From positions 1 through 64,000 of the forward strand of contig NZ_JANRHH010000049.1 of assembly GCF_030433435.1 (NCBI RefSeq): a stretch of DNA of 64,000 nucleotides, written 5' to 3'. The DNA is from Polycladomyces subterraneus (lineage in GTDB: Bacteria > Bacillota > Bacilli > Thermoactinomycetales > JIR-001). Made by a program: the position numbers and the translations under genes. The notes under the pieces were generated by a model. The model worked only from the letters and a program-made list of their open reading frames with translations. It was not told where the DNA came from and made no database searches. Below, in pieces: positions 7,896 through 15,984 of the stretch (its first letter is position 1; each line of letters opens with the position of its first letter).

Positions 7896-8069
7896 ATGCG
7901 CAATCGTCCCGCCTCTCTGTCCTGGATCATCGGAGTCGTCTTGTTATTGATCGGTTATTACTCATTCCCCTCAGCCTGGGGATATGGTCTGTTCGGTTTC
8001 GGTCTGGCGTCATCCCTCTGGGGCGGCCTTGCTTACCTGTTTTATCCGGAGCGGAACCATTCTCGATAA
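7896..8069 (+). CDS. Small hydrophobic protein, 57 aa
   Basis: A short ORF of MRNRPASLSW...PERNHSR form with two hydrophobic stretches (residues 8-22 and 28-49) and charged ends, preceded by AAAGGGGGA seven bases before the ATG. Looks like a genuine two-helix membrane peptide. No family recognised. It is isolated between leftward genes nth and the methyltransferase. Confidence 0.6.
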   Translation: MRNRPASLSWIIGVVLLLIGYYSFPSAWGYGLFGFGLASSLWGGLAYLFYPERNHSR

Positions 8070-8161
8070 GCGGTCTTTCGGCACAAAAACAAATGGCGCT
8101 GATTGCCGGGTAGCTCTCAGCGCCGAAGGAGTTTTGAGTTTCTGCCCGATTCCTTTCCTAG

Positions 8162-8938
8162 TTATGTCTCCATCTTTTTCGCTTCGACGATCAGCTCGGT
8201 GCTGCGGTGATCAAACGGGCCGCGGTGAAACGTGCCGTATCGGCCCACAATCTGAAATCCGGCCAATCGGAGCAGATGGAACAATTCCGCTGGGAAAATA
8301 TAGCGCAATTGAAACACGGTACGCAGGCGTTCCACCAATCGACCGCTTCCGTCATAACGTTCGTAAAAGCGAATGACATGCACCCATTGGCGAAACGGAT
8401 CGTGTTCGGTAATATCATGCACCTCTACACACTCCGCGCTTCCGGGGATCGGAAAAGTCCCCCGATGCACATTTTTCCCTTCAATCTCGTGTAACTCCAC
8501 CAGTGATGGAACAAACACATCCAACACGAGCATACCGCCCTGCTGCAAATGTTGACGGATGCGTTTCAATGCGATCAGTTGATCCTTGACAGTCATCAAG
8601 TGGAGGAAGGAGCGATACGGAATGATCACCAACGGAAAGCGACGATCCAACTCAAACGTGGTCATACTGGCTTCCACCCATTGGGTGCGGTCGCTCAATC
8701 CCATTGCATCCGCTTTCTCCCGAGCTCTTTTCAGCATTTCCGGTGACAGATCGACTCCGACAACTTCTATCCCTGCCCTGGCAATGGCCAAACTGCATCT
8801 TCCCGTGCCACACCCCAGTTCCAGGACAGGCCCGCCACTGGCTTGTGCCAGTTCGGTGTAGTACGTGGTGTCACCTTCCAGGCCGCCCGACGTCCAGTCA
8901 TAGTAATCAGGCCAAGCGTACATACTGACTTCCGACAA
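8162..8938 (-). CDS. Class I SAM-dependent methyltransferase
   Basis: 258-residue Rossmann-fold methyltransferase. Motif I is VLELGCGTGRCSLAIARAG (about residues 38-56), followed by EVVGVDLSPEMLKRA and, later, GGMLVLDVFVP. The N-terminus MYAWPDYYDW resembles small-molecule methyltransferases of Bacillus. Substrate unknown. TTG start chosen because GGGAGGG lies 6 nt upstream; an ATG five codons later is the alternative. The gene stands just downstream of bcp on the same strand. Confidence 0.85.
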   Translation of the reverse strand: MSEVSMYAWPDYYDWTSGGLEGDTTYYTELAQASGGPVLELGCGTGRCSLAIARAGIEVVGVDLSPEMLKRAREKADAMGLSDRTQWVEASMTTFELDRRFPLVIIPYRSFLHLMTVKDQLIALKRIRQHLQQGGMLVLDVFVPSLVELHEIEGKNVHRGTFPIPGSAECVEVHDITEHDPFRQWVHVIRFYERYDGSGRLVERLRTVFQLRYIFPAELFHLLRLAGFQIVGRYGTFHRGPFDHRSTELIVEAKKMET

Positions 8939-8959
8939 TTCGGTCCCTCCCGAACGCCA

Positions 8960-9433
8960 TCACGAAGACAAATGTTCCCGAATATAGCGAAGCGCTTCGT
9001 CCACGTGTCCCGGCACTTTTACTTTCCGGTAGATTTTGGCCAACCGTCCGTCTTTGTCGATGATGAACGTGGAACGTTCGATTCCCCATTTTTTCTTGCC
9101 GAACATGTTTTTTTCCTTGTAGACGTCGTACATTTTGGACACTTCGGCATCTGTGTCTGCCAGCAAACGGAACGGCAGCTGGTACTTGGCGATAAATTTC
9201 TCGTGCGATTTCACATCATCCAGACTTACACCCAGAATCACGGTGTCCAAGTCAGCGAATTCCGTCACCCGATCGCGAAAGTCACACGCTTCCTGCGTGC
9301 AACCGGGAGTGTTATCTTTGGGGTAAAAATACAAGACGACATGTTTGTCACCTCTGTAATCCGACAGGGTTACCTGTTCGCCGTTGTCAGCGGGAAGAGT
9401 GAAATCAGGTGCCATATCTCCTTCTTTCAACAT
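8960..9433 (-). CDS. bcp: Thioredoxin-dependent peroxiredoxin (Bcp/PrxQ)
   Basis: 157-residue thiol peroxidase that reduces H2O2 and organic peroxides. The motif [18 protein letters not shown] has the peroxidatic Cys45 and resolving Cys50 four residues apart, diagnostic of the PrxQ/Bcp class. [10 protein letters not shown] near the end is also family-typical. The start at 9433 is supported by AAAGGAG 8 nt upstream; the frame extends 25 codons further without a site. It lies near perR, but no Per box was seen before it. Confidence 0.93.
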   Translation of the reverse strand: MLKEGDMAPDFTLPADNGEQVTLSDYRGDKHVVLYFYPKDNTPGCTQEACDFRDRVTEFADLDTVILGVSLDDVKSHEKFIAKYQLPFRLLADTDAEVSKMYDVYKEKNMFGKKKWGIERSTFIIDKDGRLAKIYRKVKVPGHVDEALRYIREHLSS

Positions 9434-9506
9434 CGGCCCGACTCCTTTCATTGAAGATGCATTCTTCATTTTACCACTCAGTGAACCGCAAAAAACATGG
9501 ACCAAC

Positions 9507-9531
9507 AAAAAAAGCCGGTTTTATCCGGCTA
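9507..9531 (-). terminator. Leftward rho-independent terminator
   Basis: On the minus strand AGCCGG-ATAAAA-CCGGCT followed by TTTTTT. It lies 54 bp downstream of the 39-aa ORF at 9585-9704. Confidence 0.8.
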
Positions 9532-9584
9532 GGCTTGTCCATCCACTTTGATCTGCGTGCACCCGAACGATCCAACCATCCATC

Positions 9585-9704
9585 TCAAGATTGGACCTTT
9601 GCTTCATGAAATAAACGGAACATGGCGCGGAGAGAAACAACTGCCTTGATCGCCCAAACGGGGACAATCAATACCAATACCATCAATTCCATTGTGATAT
9701 GCAT
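9585..9704 (-). CDS. Single-TM micropeptide, 39 aa
   Basis: A 39-residue ORF (MHITMELMVLVLIVPVWAIK...) with one TM helix (residues 5-26) and a basic/His tail. GGAAAGGAGAGAG precedes the ATG and a terminator follows at 9507-9531, so it looks like a complete small transcription unit or the tail of the sensor-kinase operon. Function unknown. Confidence 0.55.
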   Translation of the reverse strand: MHITMELMVLVLIVPVWAIKAVVSLRAMFRLFHEAKVQS

Positions 9705-9780
9705 CCCATCTCTCTCCTTTCCGTGCGTATTCCTACAGTAGCAAACGAAAATGAGAGAGAGTGGAGAGGAGAATTAGAAT

Positions 9781-11136
9781 TCACTGAGAAATCGGAATGG
9801 AAACGCTTACTTCAGTTCCTTCTCCTTCCTGACTGTCGATCTGGATCGTGCCTCCATAGGACTCCACGATTTGACGGGCGATGGAAAGACCCAAACCACT
9901 CCCGTTGCGATGCCGGCTTCGCGCCCGTTTCGCCCGGTAGAATCGTTCAAAGACCCGGGGCAATTCCTCTTTTGGAATGCCTTCTCCTGTGTCCTGAACG
10001 ATGAGGCGTACATCCCGTTCCCCCGATTCCAACCGAACGGTAATCGTACTATCGGGCTCGGAGTATTTTCCCGCGTTGTCCAGTAAAATATCGATCAACT
10101 CTTCCCACTCCGCCCGGACGGCACGCACCCAGACAGGGGGTGTGGTATCGTCCCACTCGATGTGACGATTGCGCAAAGAACGACGCCATCGTTTTACTCG
10201 ATCGGCCACGATTGATGTCAGATCCAGCAATTCCCGCTCCGCACCCGCTACATCGCCTTCCAAGCGGGCCAGCCGAAGCAGACGATCGGTCATCTGTTCC
10301 ATCCGTGCCGTTTCTTGATCGATCGCGGTCAGTGCTTCTTCAGTCACATCTTCGTTCCGTTTCCCCCACCGCTTCAGCATGTTGGTGTATCCGCGAATCA
10401 CGGAAACAGGCGTGCGCAGTTCGTGGGAAGCATCCGCCACAAATCGTTTCTGTTGCTGGATCAACTGATAGATCCGATCGAGCAGCTCATTGAATGTCCG
10501 GGACAGCTCCGCAATCTCATCATGTGTCTCCGGCACTTGCAAACGACTCTCCATTCGTGACGGATCGAGCTCACGCACCGTTTTGGTAATGCGGATAACC
10601 GGGCGAAGAGCAATGGTGGACATGATGTAACCCCCGACGATCACCAGTACCAACAGAGCAGAGGAGCCGATGAACAAAGCGGTCAACATTGTGTCCAAAT
10701 ACCGGCGCAACGATGTGAAATCCGTATACAGCTCCACTCTACCTTTTACTGGCTTGTCGAGCGGCATGGCCAGAATGGAAACCTGCTTGCCATACCAATT
10801 GCGAACCTCCCGCACTTTATGATGCGGCAGCGGACGGGATAGATACAACGCCGGGGAAATTCCTTTATTTACATCTGCTTCCACTTTTCCGTTTACCACA
10901 ATGCGGATCGCTTGCCCTTCCTCCACATACAATTGCAACCAACCGTGCAAAAAATCAGGATTGATGCGGCGAGTCTCATATACTTGCGCCAGAGTGGCCA
11001 GTTTGTTATCCAGCACGCTTTGCTCCGTCTGTATCATCATGTTTTGAAACAACTGGTAGACAAATATGTGAAACAGCAACAAAATGCACAACAAACCGAC
11101 CGCGGACAACACCACCAGACGCCATTTAATGGGCAT
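9781..11136 (-). CDS. HAMP-containing sensor histidine kinase
   Basis: 451 residues. TM1 (about 6-30), extracytoplasmic sensor region, TM2 (about 155-178), HAMP, HisKA with SHELRTPVSVIRGY (phospho-His), then HATPase with LLDNAGKYS (N box), VQDTGEGIPKEELP (G1) and GSGLGLSIARQIVESYGG (G2). It pairs with the response regulator whose 3' end it overlaps. The ATG at 11136 has GGGAGG 6 nt away; the ATG at 11142 abuts the ribosome site. Architecture resembles ArlS/YkoH-type kinases. Stimulus unknown. Confidence 0.92.
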   Translation of the reverse strand: MPIKWRLVVLSAVGLLCILLLFHIFVYQLFQNMMIQTEQSVLDNKLATLAQVYETRRINPDFLHGWLQLYVEEGQAIRIVVNGKVEADVNKGISPALYLSRPLPHHKVREVRNWYGKQVSILAMPLDKPVKGRVELYTDFTSLRRYLDTMLTALFIGSSALLVLVIVGGYIMSTIALRPVIRITKTVRELDPSRMESRLQVPETHDEIAELSRTFNELLDRIYQLIQQQKRFVADASHELRTPVSVIRGYTNMLKRWGKRNEDVTEEALTAIDQETARMEQMTDRLLRLARLEGDVAGAERELLDLTSIVADRVKRWRRSLRNRHIEWDDTTPPVWVRAVRAEWEELIDILLDNAGKYSEPDSTITVRLESGERDVRLIVQDTGEGIPKEELPRVFERFYRAKRARSRHRNGSGLGLSIARQIVESYGGTIQIDSQEGEGTEVSVSIPISQ

Positions 11137-11815
11137 GTCCATCCTCCCTGATCACATAACCCACACCGCGCACGGTTTCGATATAGTCTTTCACGCCGAT
11201 TTCCTCTAATTTGCTGCGAACATAGCGCACGTACACATCAACGATATTGGTATCCCCTTCATAATCGTAACCCCATACCCGGTCAAGTATCATCTCCCGC
11301 GTCATCACCCGGTTGCGATTTTGCATCAGACAAGCCAGCAAATCAAATTCCCGCGTTGTCAATTTCAGTTCCTTGTCCGCACAGATGACTCGCCGTTGTT
11401 CGGGAAACAACCGGCAACAGCCCACTTCCACCATCTGGTCCTGCTCCGGCGCCACCCTGCGTTGTATGGCACGAACCCTTGCCAGCAGCTCTTCGATGGC
11501 AAACGGTTTTGTCATATAGTCATCTGCACCAGCTTCCAGCCCGATGACCCGGTCCGGTACCGCATCTCTTGCGGTCAACATGATAATAGGCGTATTCCGT
11601 TCCGCACGAATCCGGCGGCAAACCTCCAATCCACTGAGATCTGGCAACATAATATCCAGGATAATGACCTGAAACTCCTGGGATATAGCCAAATCCAAAC
11701 CAGTCCGTCCGTCATGTGAAACTTTAACCTGATATCCTTCGTGCGTAAACTCCAACTCCAAAAACCGGGCCAGTTGCGGTTCATCTTCAATGATCAGTAC
11801 CCGTTTTTCCGCCAT
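11126..11815 (-). CDS. OmpR-family response regulator
   Basis: 229 residues. Receiver domain has the acidic pair IIEDEPQ, phospho-acceptor Asp in VIILDIMLPDLSG, the switch Thr in MLTARD and Lys in MTKPFAIEELLARV. The C-terminal winged helix contains LTTREFDLLACLMQNRN and VDVYVRYVRSKLEE. Overlaps the kinase gene by 11 nt, giving translational coupling. The sequence is ArlR/YkoG-like; targets unknown. Confidence 0.93.
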   Translation of the reverse strand: MAEKRVLIIEDEPQLARFLELEFTHEGYQVKVSHDGRTGLDLAISQEFQVIILDIMLPDLSGLEVCRRIRAERNTPIIMLTARDAVPDRVIGLEAGADDYMTKPFAIEELLARVRAIQRRVAPEQDQMVEVGCCRLFPEQRRVICADKELKLTTREFDLLACLMQNRNRVMTREMILDRVWGYDYEGDTNIVDVYVRYVRSKLEEIGVKDYIETVRGVGYVIREDGHAH

Positions 11816-11867
11816 GTTCCCACCTGCCTGTCTTCAATCCCGTGTTTATCTCCATTATACTATTCGA

Positions 11868-12248
11868 TCAAACAGAGGGAGAAATCACCACGACGGGGTG
11901 ACGATATCCGCTAACAGGACGCGGTATCATAGGGGGATGAGGCAAACGGGACGATAAGGCGCTGGGGCGGTTGCCGGAAGAAAACGATCCGGCGCAGCTT
12001 GGACCACCGGGGGCAACACCGCCGGGAGGAGCGGGAGGGACCCCACCATCGGAGGTACCCGGTGACGAGGGACCGGGTACCGTCGGTTCGAGAGCGGGCG
12101 GTCCCTCTGGCTTTTGCGGTTGGGGACTGGGTTGAGTCTCCTGCAGGACTTGCTGCTTTTGCACCGCATTGACGGTGTTGCCGATGTTGACGGATCCGGC
12201 GTCGGAGACGGTGGTGATGTTGATCGTGTGGATGCTGATGCGGAACAC
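11868..12248 (-). CDS. GerPA/GerPF-family spore protein with Pro/Gly-rich tail
   Basis: 126 residues. The N-terminal 30 (ISIHTINITTVSDAGSVNIG plus NTVNA) match the short GerPA/GerPF spore-germination family, proteins of the inner coat needed for germinant access. The remaining ~95 residues are a low-complexity Pro/Gly/Ser extension that ordinary GerPF proteins (about 70 aa) lack. GTG start 3 nt after GGAGGGAGGGGC. Directly downstream of a second GerPA-type gene, so probably one sporulation operon. Confidence 0.75.
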   Translation of the reverse strand: MFRISIHTINITTVSDAGSVNIGNTVNAVQKQQVLQETQPSPQPQKPEGPPALEPTVPGPSSPGTSDGGVPPAPPGGVAPGGPSCAGSFSSGNRPSALSSRLPHPPMIPRPVSGYRHPVVVISPSV

Positions 12249-12262
12249 GCCCCTCCCTCCCT

Positions 12263-12466
12263 TTACGGTTGGTCGATGACATCCGGATCGATCCCTTGAT
12301 TCTGTTCAAAATCGATATTTTTCGCAAAATCGCCGATCGGTGAAGAACCACCCAGCGATTTGGTGTTACTTTCGGCGCCAATGTTGATGGTGTTCCCAAA
12401 ATTGACAGACCCTGCGCTGGATACACTTTGAATCTTGAGATTGAATATATTATTGACAGTCGCCAT
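12263..12466 (-). CDS. GerPA/GerPF-family spore germination protein
   Basis: 67 residues, the usual size for the family, with IFNLKIQSVSSAGSVNFGNT and the following NIGAESNTKSLGGSS characteristic of GerPA/PF. Start at the ATG of MATVNNIFN; the frame runs 7 codons further. It lies 14 bp before the longer paralogue and downstream of the small heat-shock gene. Expected to be made in the mother cell and deposited in the spore coat. Confidence 0.8.
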   Translation of the reverse strand: MATVNNIFNLKIQSVSSAGSVNFGNTINIGAESNTKSLGGSSPIGDFAKNIDFEQNQGIDPDVIDQP

Positions 12467-12528
12467 CGGACACCCTCCCTGACGCAAGGTCTACCATATC
12501 CTATGAGGGAAGCCTTGGCGTTGTGAAC

Positions 12529-12972
12529 TCAGGAGTCTTGTACACGGATACGATGTTGGGTACGTGGCGCATGCACTTTGTTCAGCCTTACTTCCAATAA
12601 TCCCTTGCGGTAGCGGGCGGAGCTGTGCTGACGAGTCACAGTCGCCCCCAGTGGTATCGAACGCTCAAAATCTCCGGAAAGCCGTTCACTCAAAGTAGCT
12701 TCGTAGTTGGCATAACGGGTGGGGATGTGTCCCTTGATATACAATGTATCTTCGTGAATCCGCAAATCCAGCAAATGGATATCTTCGATCCCTGGTAAAT
12801 CCACCAATACGATCACTTCGTTTCGTGTTTGATAGACATCTGCTTTAGGGCCACTCGAAGAAGAAGAAGAAGAAGCTGGAGATGCGCTCATCACATCGGA
12901 CCAAAAATCGTCCCCCAAAAACTTCCGCGCCAATTGACTCCATTTTTGAAAGTGTTGTTGTTGATCATCCAT
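12529..12972 (-). CDS. Hsp20/alpha-crystallin small heat-shock protein
   Basis: 147 residues. An N-terminal helix-rich arm is followed by a seven-serine tract (near residues 33-39) and an alpha-crystallin domain (about 43-140) with VLVDLPGIED, LYIKGHIP and RYRKGLLEVRL. The final IRV fits the I-x-I/V oligomerisation tail. Position within a gerP-like cluster suggests a spore-coat member such as CotP/CotM rather than a heat-induced chaperone; no CIRCE element is visible upstream. Confidence 0.8.
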   Translation of the reverse strand: MDDQQQHFQKWSQLARKFLGDDFWSDVMSASPASSSSSSSGPKADVYQTRNEVIVLVDLPGIEDIHLLDLRIHEDTLYIKGHIPTRYANYEATLSERLSGDFERSIPLGATVTRQHSSARYRKGLLEVRLNKVHAPRTQHRIRVQDS

Positions 12973-13044
12973 CCGGATCTTCCCCTTTTTTGGGACCTTT
13001 CACCTCATTCTATTCACATGGGCAGAAACTGGTCACTGTCCCGG

Positions 13045-13074
13045 TCATGTTCTTTGGGTGAATACCCATATACT
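13045..13074 (+). promoter_or_regulatory. Candidate sigma-E-type promoter of gerPC
   Basis: TCATGTT (13045-13051), 15-bp spacer, CATATACT (13067-13074) resembles the mother-cell sigma-E/sigma-K pattern (TCATATT - N15 - CATANNNT). It lies 52 bp upstream of the GerPC-like start. Confidence 0.45.
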
Positions 13075-13126
13075 GATCATAGGGTATGCTTGATCCAATC
13101 ATTTTGATCTTTGGAGGTGGGCTTCC

Positions 13127-13489
13127 ATGTACGCCTATCTGTGGGACCGGATCAACCAGTTGCAGCAGGAAATTGAGAATTTGAAAGAAGAAAACGAACA
13201 GATCCGGAAGCAGCTCGCCTCCATCCAGCCGGTCACCATCGAGCGAATGGAATACAAAATTCAGGAGTTACGCGTCGAAACGCTGAGCGGTACGCTCAAT
13301 GTGGGGTTAAGCGCTCACGGCGATGAGCAGACATTGTCCAAAATCATTGATCAGATGAAAGACAACGACAATGAGGATTCTGTCAACATGGGAGATTTGG
13401 AAGGATCCTCTTCACTGAAAGACGATTCGATTCCGGTTCAAATGGAAAGCTCTTCCCCGTCTACTCCGTCAGAACGATCCTCCCAATAG
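13127..13489 (+). CDS. gerPC: GerPC-like spore germination protein
   Basis: 120 residues. An N-terminal coiled coil (about residues 8-40) is followed by IERMEYKIQELRVETLSGTLNVGLS, the hallmark of GerPC, then an acidic Ser-rich tail. ATG preceded by TTGGAGGTGG. Divergently transcribed from the Hsp20 and GerPA/PF-like genes, so a split version of the Bacillus gerPABCDEF operon; PB, PD and PE homologues were not found in the window. Confidence 0.8.
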   Translation: MYAYLWDRINQLQQEIENLKEENEQIRKQLASIQPVTIERMEYKIQELRVETLSGTLNVGLSAHGDEQTLSKIIDQMKDNDNEDSVNMGDLEGSSSLKDDSIPVQMESSSPSTPSERSSQ

Positions 13490-13581
13490 AGCCACCCGCA
13501 TCTCCTCGCTTGACCAGCCAACCGTCATCCGATAGGATGAAAAACAGGAACTCAAAGTAGAACGATTTACCTGACACATTC

Positions 13582-13613
13582 CTCCTGCCTGTAAGCGGGC
13601 GGGAGTTTGTCGT
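13582..13613 (+). terminator. Possible terminator after gerPC
   Basis: CTCCTGCC-TGTAAGC-GGGCGGGAG followed by a mixed T tract (TTTGTCGTTTT). It lies 93 bp after the gerPC stop and shortly before crcB. Weak T-run. Confidence 0.4.
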
Positions 13614-13631
13614 TTTGGAGGAGGGAAATGG

Positions 13632-14039
13632 ATGCGAACCATTGCCGTCGGGATCGGCGGGGCACTGGGTGCCCTGTTTCGATGGATGCTTGGAAATTTG
13701 TCCTCCCCTCTATTTCCCTGGGGGACATTGGCGGCCAATCTGACGGGTTGTTGGATACTCGGATGGGTCACCGGAGCAACCCGTCGTCGATCATGGTTGC
13801 CCGAAGCATGGCGGTTGGGAATCGGCACCGGTTTTGTCGGTGCATTAACCACGTTTTCCACTTGGGACGGGGAAATGATGTATTTGTGGATCAGCGGACA
13901 CCACTGGACGTCCGCTCTCTATCTGATCATAACGCTGAGCGGGGGGATTCTGCTGACATGGCGGGGGTGGATGAAGGGAGAGCAATGGGCATTACATAAG
14001 CAGAGGACCACTTCACCGCAAGGAGGATCGGTCAAATGA
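13632..14039 (+). CDS. crcB: Fluoride channel subunit CrcB/Fluc 1
   Basis: 135-residue four-TM protein. GIGGALGALFRWMLG, WGTLAANLTGCWILG and GFVGALTTFSTWDGE are the three diagnostic Fluc segments, including the TTFST pore motif. Fluc channels export fluoride as antiparallel dimers; here two adjacent non-identical genes suggest a heterodimer. ATG after GGAGGAGGGAAATGG. It overlaps the second crcB by 4 nt. Confidence 0.93.
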   Translation: MRTIAVGIGGALGALFRWMLGNLSSPLFPWGTLAANLTGCWILGWVTGATRRRSWLPEAWRLGIGTGFVGALTTFSTWDGEMMYLWISGHHWTSALYLIITLSGGILLTWRGWMKGEQWALHKQRTTSPQGGSVK

Positions 14040-14404
14040 CCCTGTGGATCGCCGTCGGCGGTTTTTTGGGAGCGATCGCCCGTTATTGGTTGGGATCGTG
14101 GATCGGCAACCGGGTCCGTTCCCCTTTTCCGTGGCAAACTTGGGTGATCAATATTTCAGGCGCCTTTGTACTGGGGGGTTGGCTTTCCACCACCCACGCC
14201 ACAGCGTATGAAACCGCCTGGCATCATGTTACCCATCCTTTTACCACGGGCTTTTTGGGCGCCTACACCACGTTTTCCACCTTCAGTGTAGAGACCGTTC
14301 AATTGCTGAAACAAAAGGCTGGGGGCACAGCTGTACTGTATGTCATCTCCAGTGTGCTCCTCAGCCTGTTGGCCTTGTGGCTCAGTTTTGAATGGGGGCG
14401 TTAG
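14036..14404 (+). CDS. crcB: Fluoride channel subunit CrcB/Fluc 2
   Basis: 122-residue four-TM Fluc subunit with GGFLGAIARYWLG, WVINISGAFVLG and GFLGAYTTFSTFSVE. Translation coupled to the first subunit through ATGA. Its 3' end overlaps the convergent ABC permease gene by 4 nt. No fluoride riboswitch was recognised upstream of the pair. Confidence 0.93.
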   Translation: MTLWIAVGGFLGAIARYWLGSWIGNRVRSPFPWQTWVINISGAFVLGGWLSTTHATAYETAWHHVTHPFTTGFLGAYTTFSTFSVETVQLLKQKAGGTAVLYVISSVLLSLLALWLSFEWGR

Positions 14405-15186
14405 TTACCGGCTCCCCGGTAGTGACGCACCCCCCAATTCCAACAAAAAACGCCGAAAACGAAGTAAACGACACCCACTACCGGCGTCAGAAAGGCCAGC
14501 CACATCCAATGGTCCCGGTCCAACAGGTAACTGGCCGGATAAAATCCCACAAACGCGAACGGCAATACCCACGTCAGGACGAATTGGATGATCCGATGAT
14601 ACAAATTGACCGGATACCGGCCGTAGTTACCGATGTTATACATGATTGGTTGGATGTCCGTTTTGGAATCGGAAAAGAAACTGATGCTGGTCAGTGCAAT
14701 GTAAATCCCGCCGTATATCAACACACCGCCAATCACGAAGATCACAAACAGCGGAATGTCCCATATCGTCCACTGAAGGTTCATCCGGGCCGCTGCCCAG
14801 CCCATGATGAGAAGCCCGACCAACGCCCCGGCCAGCGATTCCGGAGCCATCGTCTCCAACATCACCTGTACCAGGCTGTGTACGGGCCGGGTCAACACCC
14901 GGTCCATCTCTCCCTTGATGATATACCGTTCATTGAATTCCCACAGGTTGAAAAACGCCGCGAACACCGCGAACGGGACCAGAAAATAACCGTAGATAAA
15001 AATCACTTCTTCCCGCGTCCATCCTTTGATCGAAGTCGTATGGGAAAAGACGACCAGGATAAACACGAGATTAACCGCTTGAAATGAAAGATCGGTTACA
15101 AACTGGGTAAGAAAATCCCATCGGTACGCCAATCGCGTTTTCAGATATTGTTCTAAATACTGCCAGAAGATCTGAACGTAGAACAC
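14401..15186 (-). CDS. ABC exporter permease (COG3694 type)
   Basis: 261-residue six-TM protein of the ABC-2 superfamily. NLWEFNERYIIKGEMDRVLTRP and PVNLYHRIIQFVLTWVLPFAF are typical of the DUF990-related permeases that occur as pairs with a COG4586 ATPase. GTG start after GGGGGGATGAGCC. Third gene of a three-gene leftward operon. Substrate unknown. Confidence 0.85.
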   Translation of the reverse strand: MFYVQIFWQYLEQYLKTRLAYRWDFLTQFVTDLSFQAVNLVFILVVFSHTTSIKGWTREEVIFIYGYFLVPFAVFAAFFNLWEFNERYIIKGEMDRVLTRPVHSLVQVMLETMAPESLAGALVGLLIMGWAAARMNLQWTIWDIPLFVIFVIGGVLIYGGIYIALTSISFFSDSKTDIQPIMYNIGNYGRYPVNLYHRIIQFVLTWVLPFAFVGFYPASYLLDRDHWMWLAFLTPVVGVVYFVFGVFCWNWGVRHYRGAGN

Positions 15187-15189
15187 GGC

Positions 15190-15984
15190 TCATCCCCCCT
15201 GCACCGTCAATGTGCGACGCGCCCGGCGCCACAACAGGAAGATGGGCAGGCACAACAACACGCACCAGATGATTTGCACCGTAAATGCATGGACCAACGC
15301 CGGGCCCCCGATCCCTTTGACCAAGATCATGCTGGGCAGGTAGCTGATCGCCTGGAATGGCAGATACGACAGGATCGCCTGCGCCCAATTGGGATAAAAG
15401 CGAATCGGCAAAATCAATCCGGAAAACAGATCGACCAATACACGTTTCGCCCGAACCAGTCCCTGGTTATTCAAAATGAAAAAAGCCGCCAATCCGGTAA
15501 TCATGTTGATCTGTGTGTTAATCACGAATCCCAGAAGCAAACTGGCGGCAAAGAGCAGCCAGACGGGATCAAAGCCTGGCAAATGAATCGGAAAGACCAG
15601 GGAGACGATCAACATCCCCGGAATGCTGAACAGTAATAGGCGAAACAATCCCTCGCCCCATGCTTGAAAAAACTTGACCATCAGGTAGTGATAGGGGCGA
15701 ATCAATTGGATTGCCACCGTACCGTCCCGGATCTCCTGGGCGATTTCGCGGTCGAGATTGTTGAAGTAGGCCGCACGGGACATCCACGCAACGGCTACGT
15801 AAGTGGCCATCTGGGAAGCCGTCATACCTTGCAGGTTGTTGTTCGAACCGTAGATCGCCATCCAGATGAAGTAGTTGACACCGATATTCAAACTGTAGAT
15901 GACGATGCCGCTGTAATAATTGACGCGATACGCCAACATCATCAAGAAACGAATGCGGATCATCTCCAGGTAGGTACTAAGCAC
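15190..15984 (-). CDS. ABC exporter permease (COG4587 type)
   Basis: 264-residue six-TM permease partner. A cytoplasmic loop RAAYFNNLDREIAQEIRDG and AIQLIRPYHYLMVKFFQAWG are typical of this family. GTG start at 15984 chosen because AGGAGGGG precedes it; the frame continues 11 codons upstream inside the ATPase gene. It overlaps the ATPase gene by 8 nt, so the subunits are translationally coupled. Confidence 0.85.
   Translation of the reverse strand: MLSTYLEMIRIRFLMMLAYRVNYYSGIVIYSLNIGVNYFIWMAIYGSNNNLQGMTASQMATYVAVAWMSRAAYFNNLDREIAQEIRDGTVAIQLIRPYHYLMVKFFQAWGEGLFRLLLFSIPGMLIVSLVFPIHLPGFDPVWLLFAASLLLGFVINTQINMITGLAAFFILNNQGLVRAKRVLVDLFSGLILPIRFYPNWAQAILSYLPFQAISYLPSMILVKGIGGPALVHAFTVQIIWCVLLCLPIFLLWRRARRTLTVQGG

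Noticed and set aside
8095-8130. Terminator GGCGCTGA...TCAGCGCC after the 57-aa ORF
   Set aside because: A perfect 8-bp stem exists, but no T-run follows within normal distance on either strand.
13490-13631. Fluoride riboswitch before crcB
   Set aside because: The conserved GGCGAUGG/GUUCGCC and CUGAUGACUCCUAC elements could not be found in the 140-bp leader.
14392-15087. 231-codon plus-strand frame opposite the ABC permease
   Set aside because: Antisense shadow rich in His/Arg/Gln; the minus-strand permease has TM helices and family motifs.
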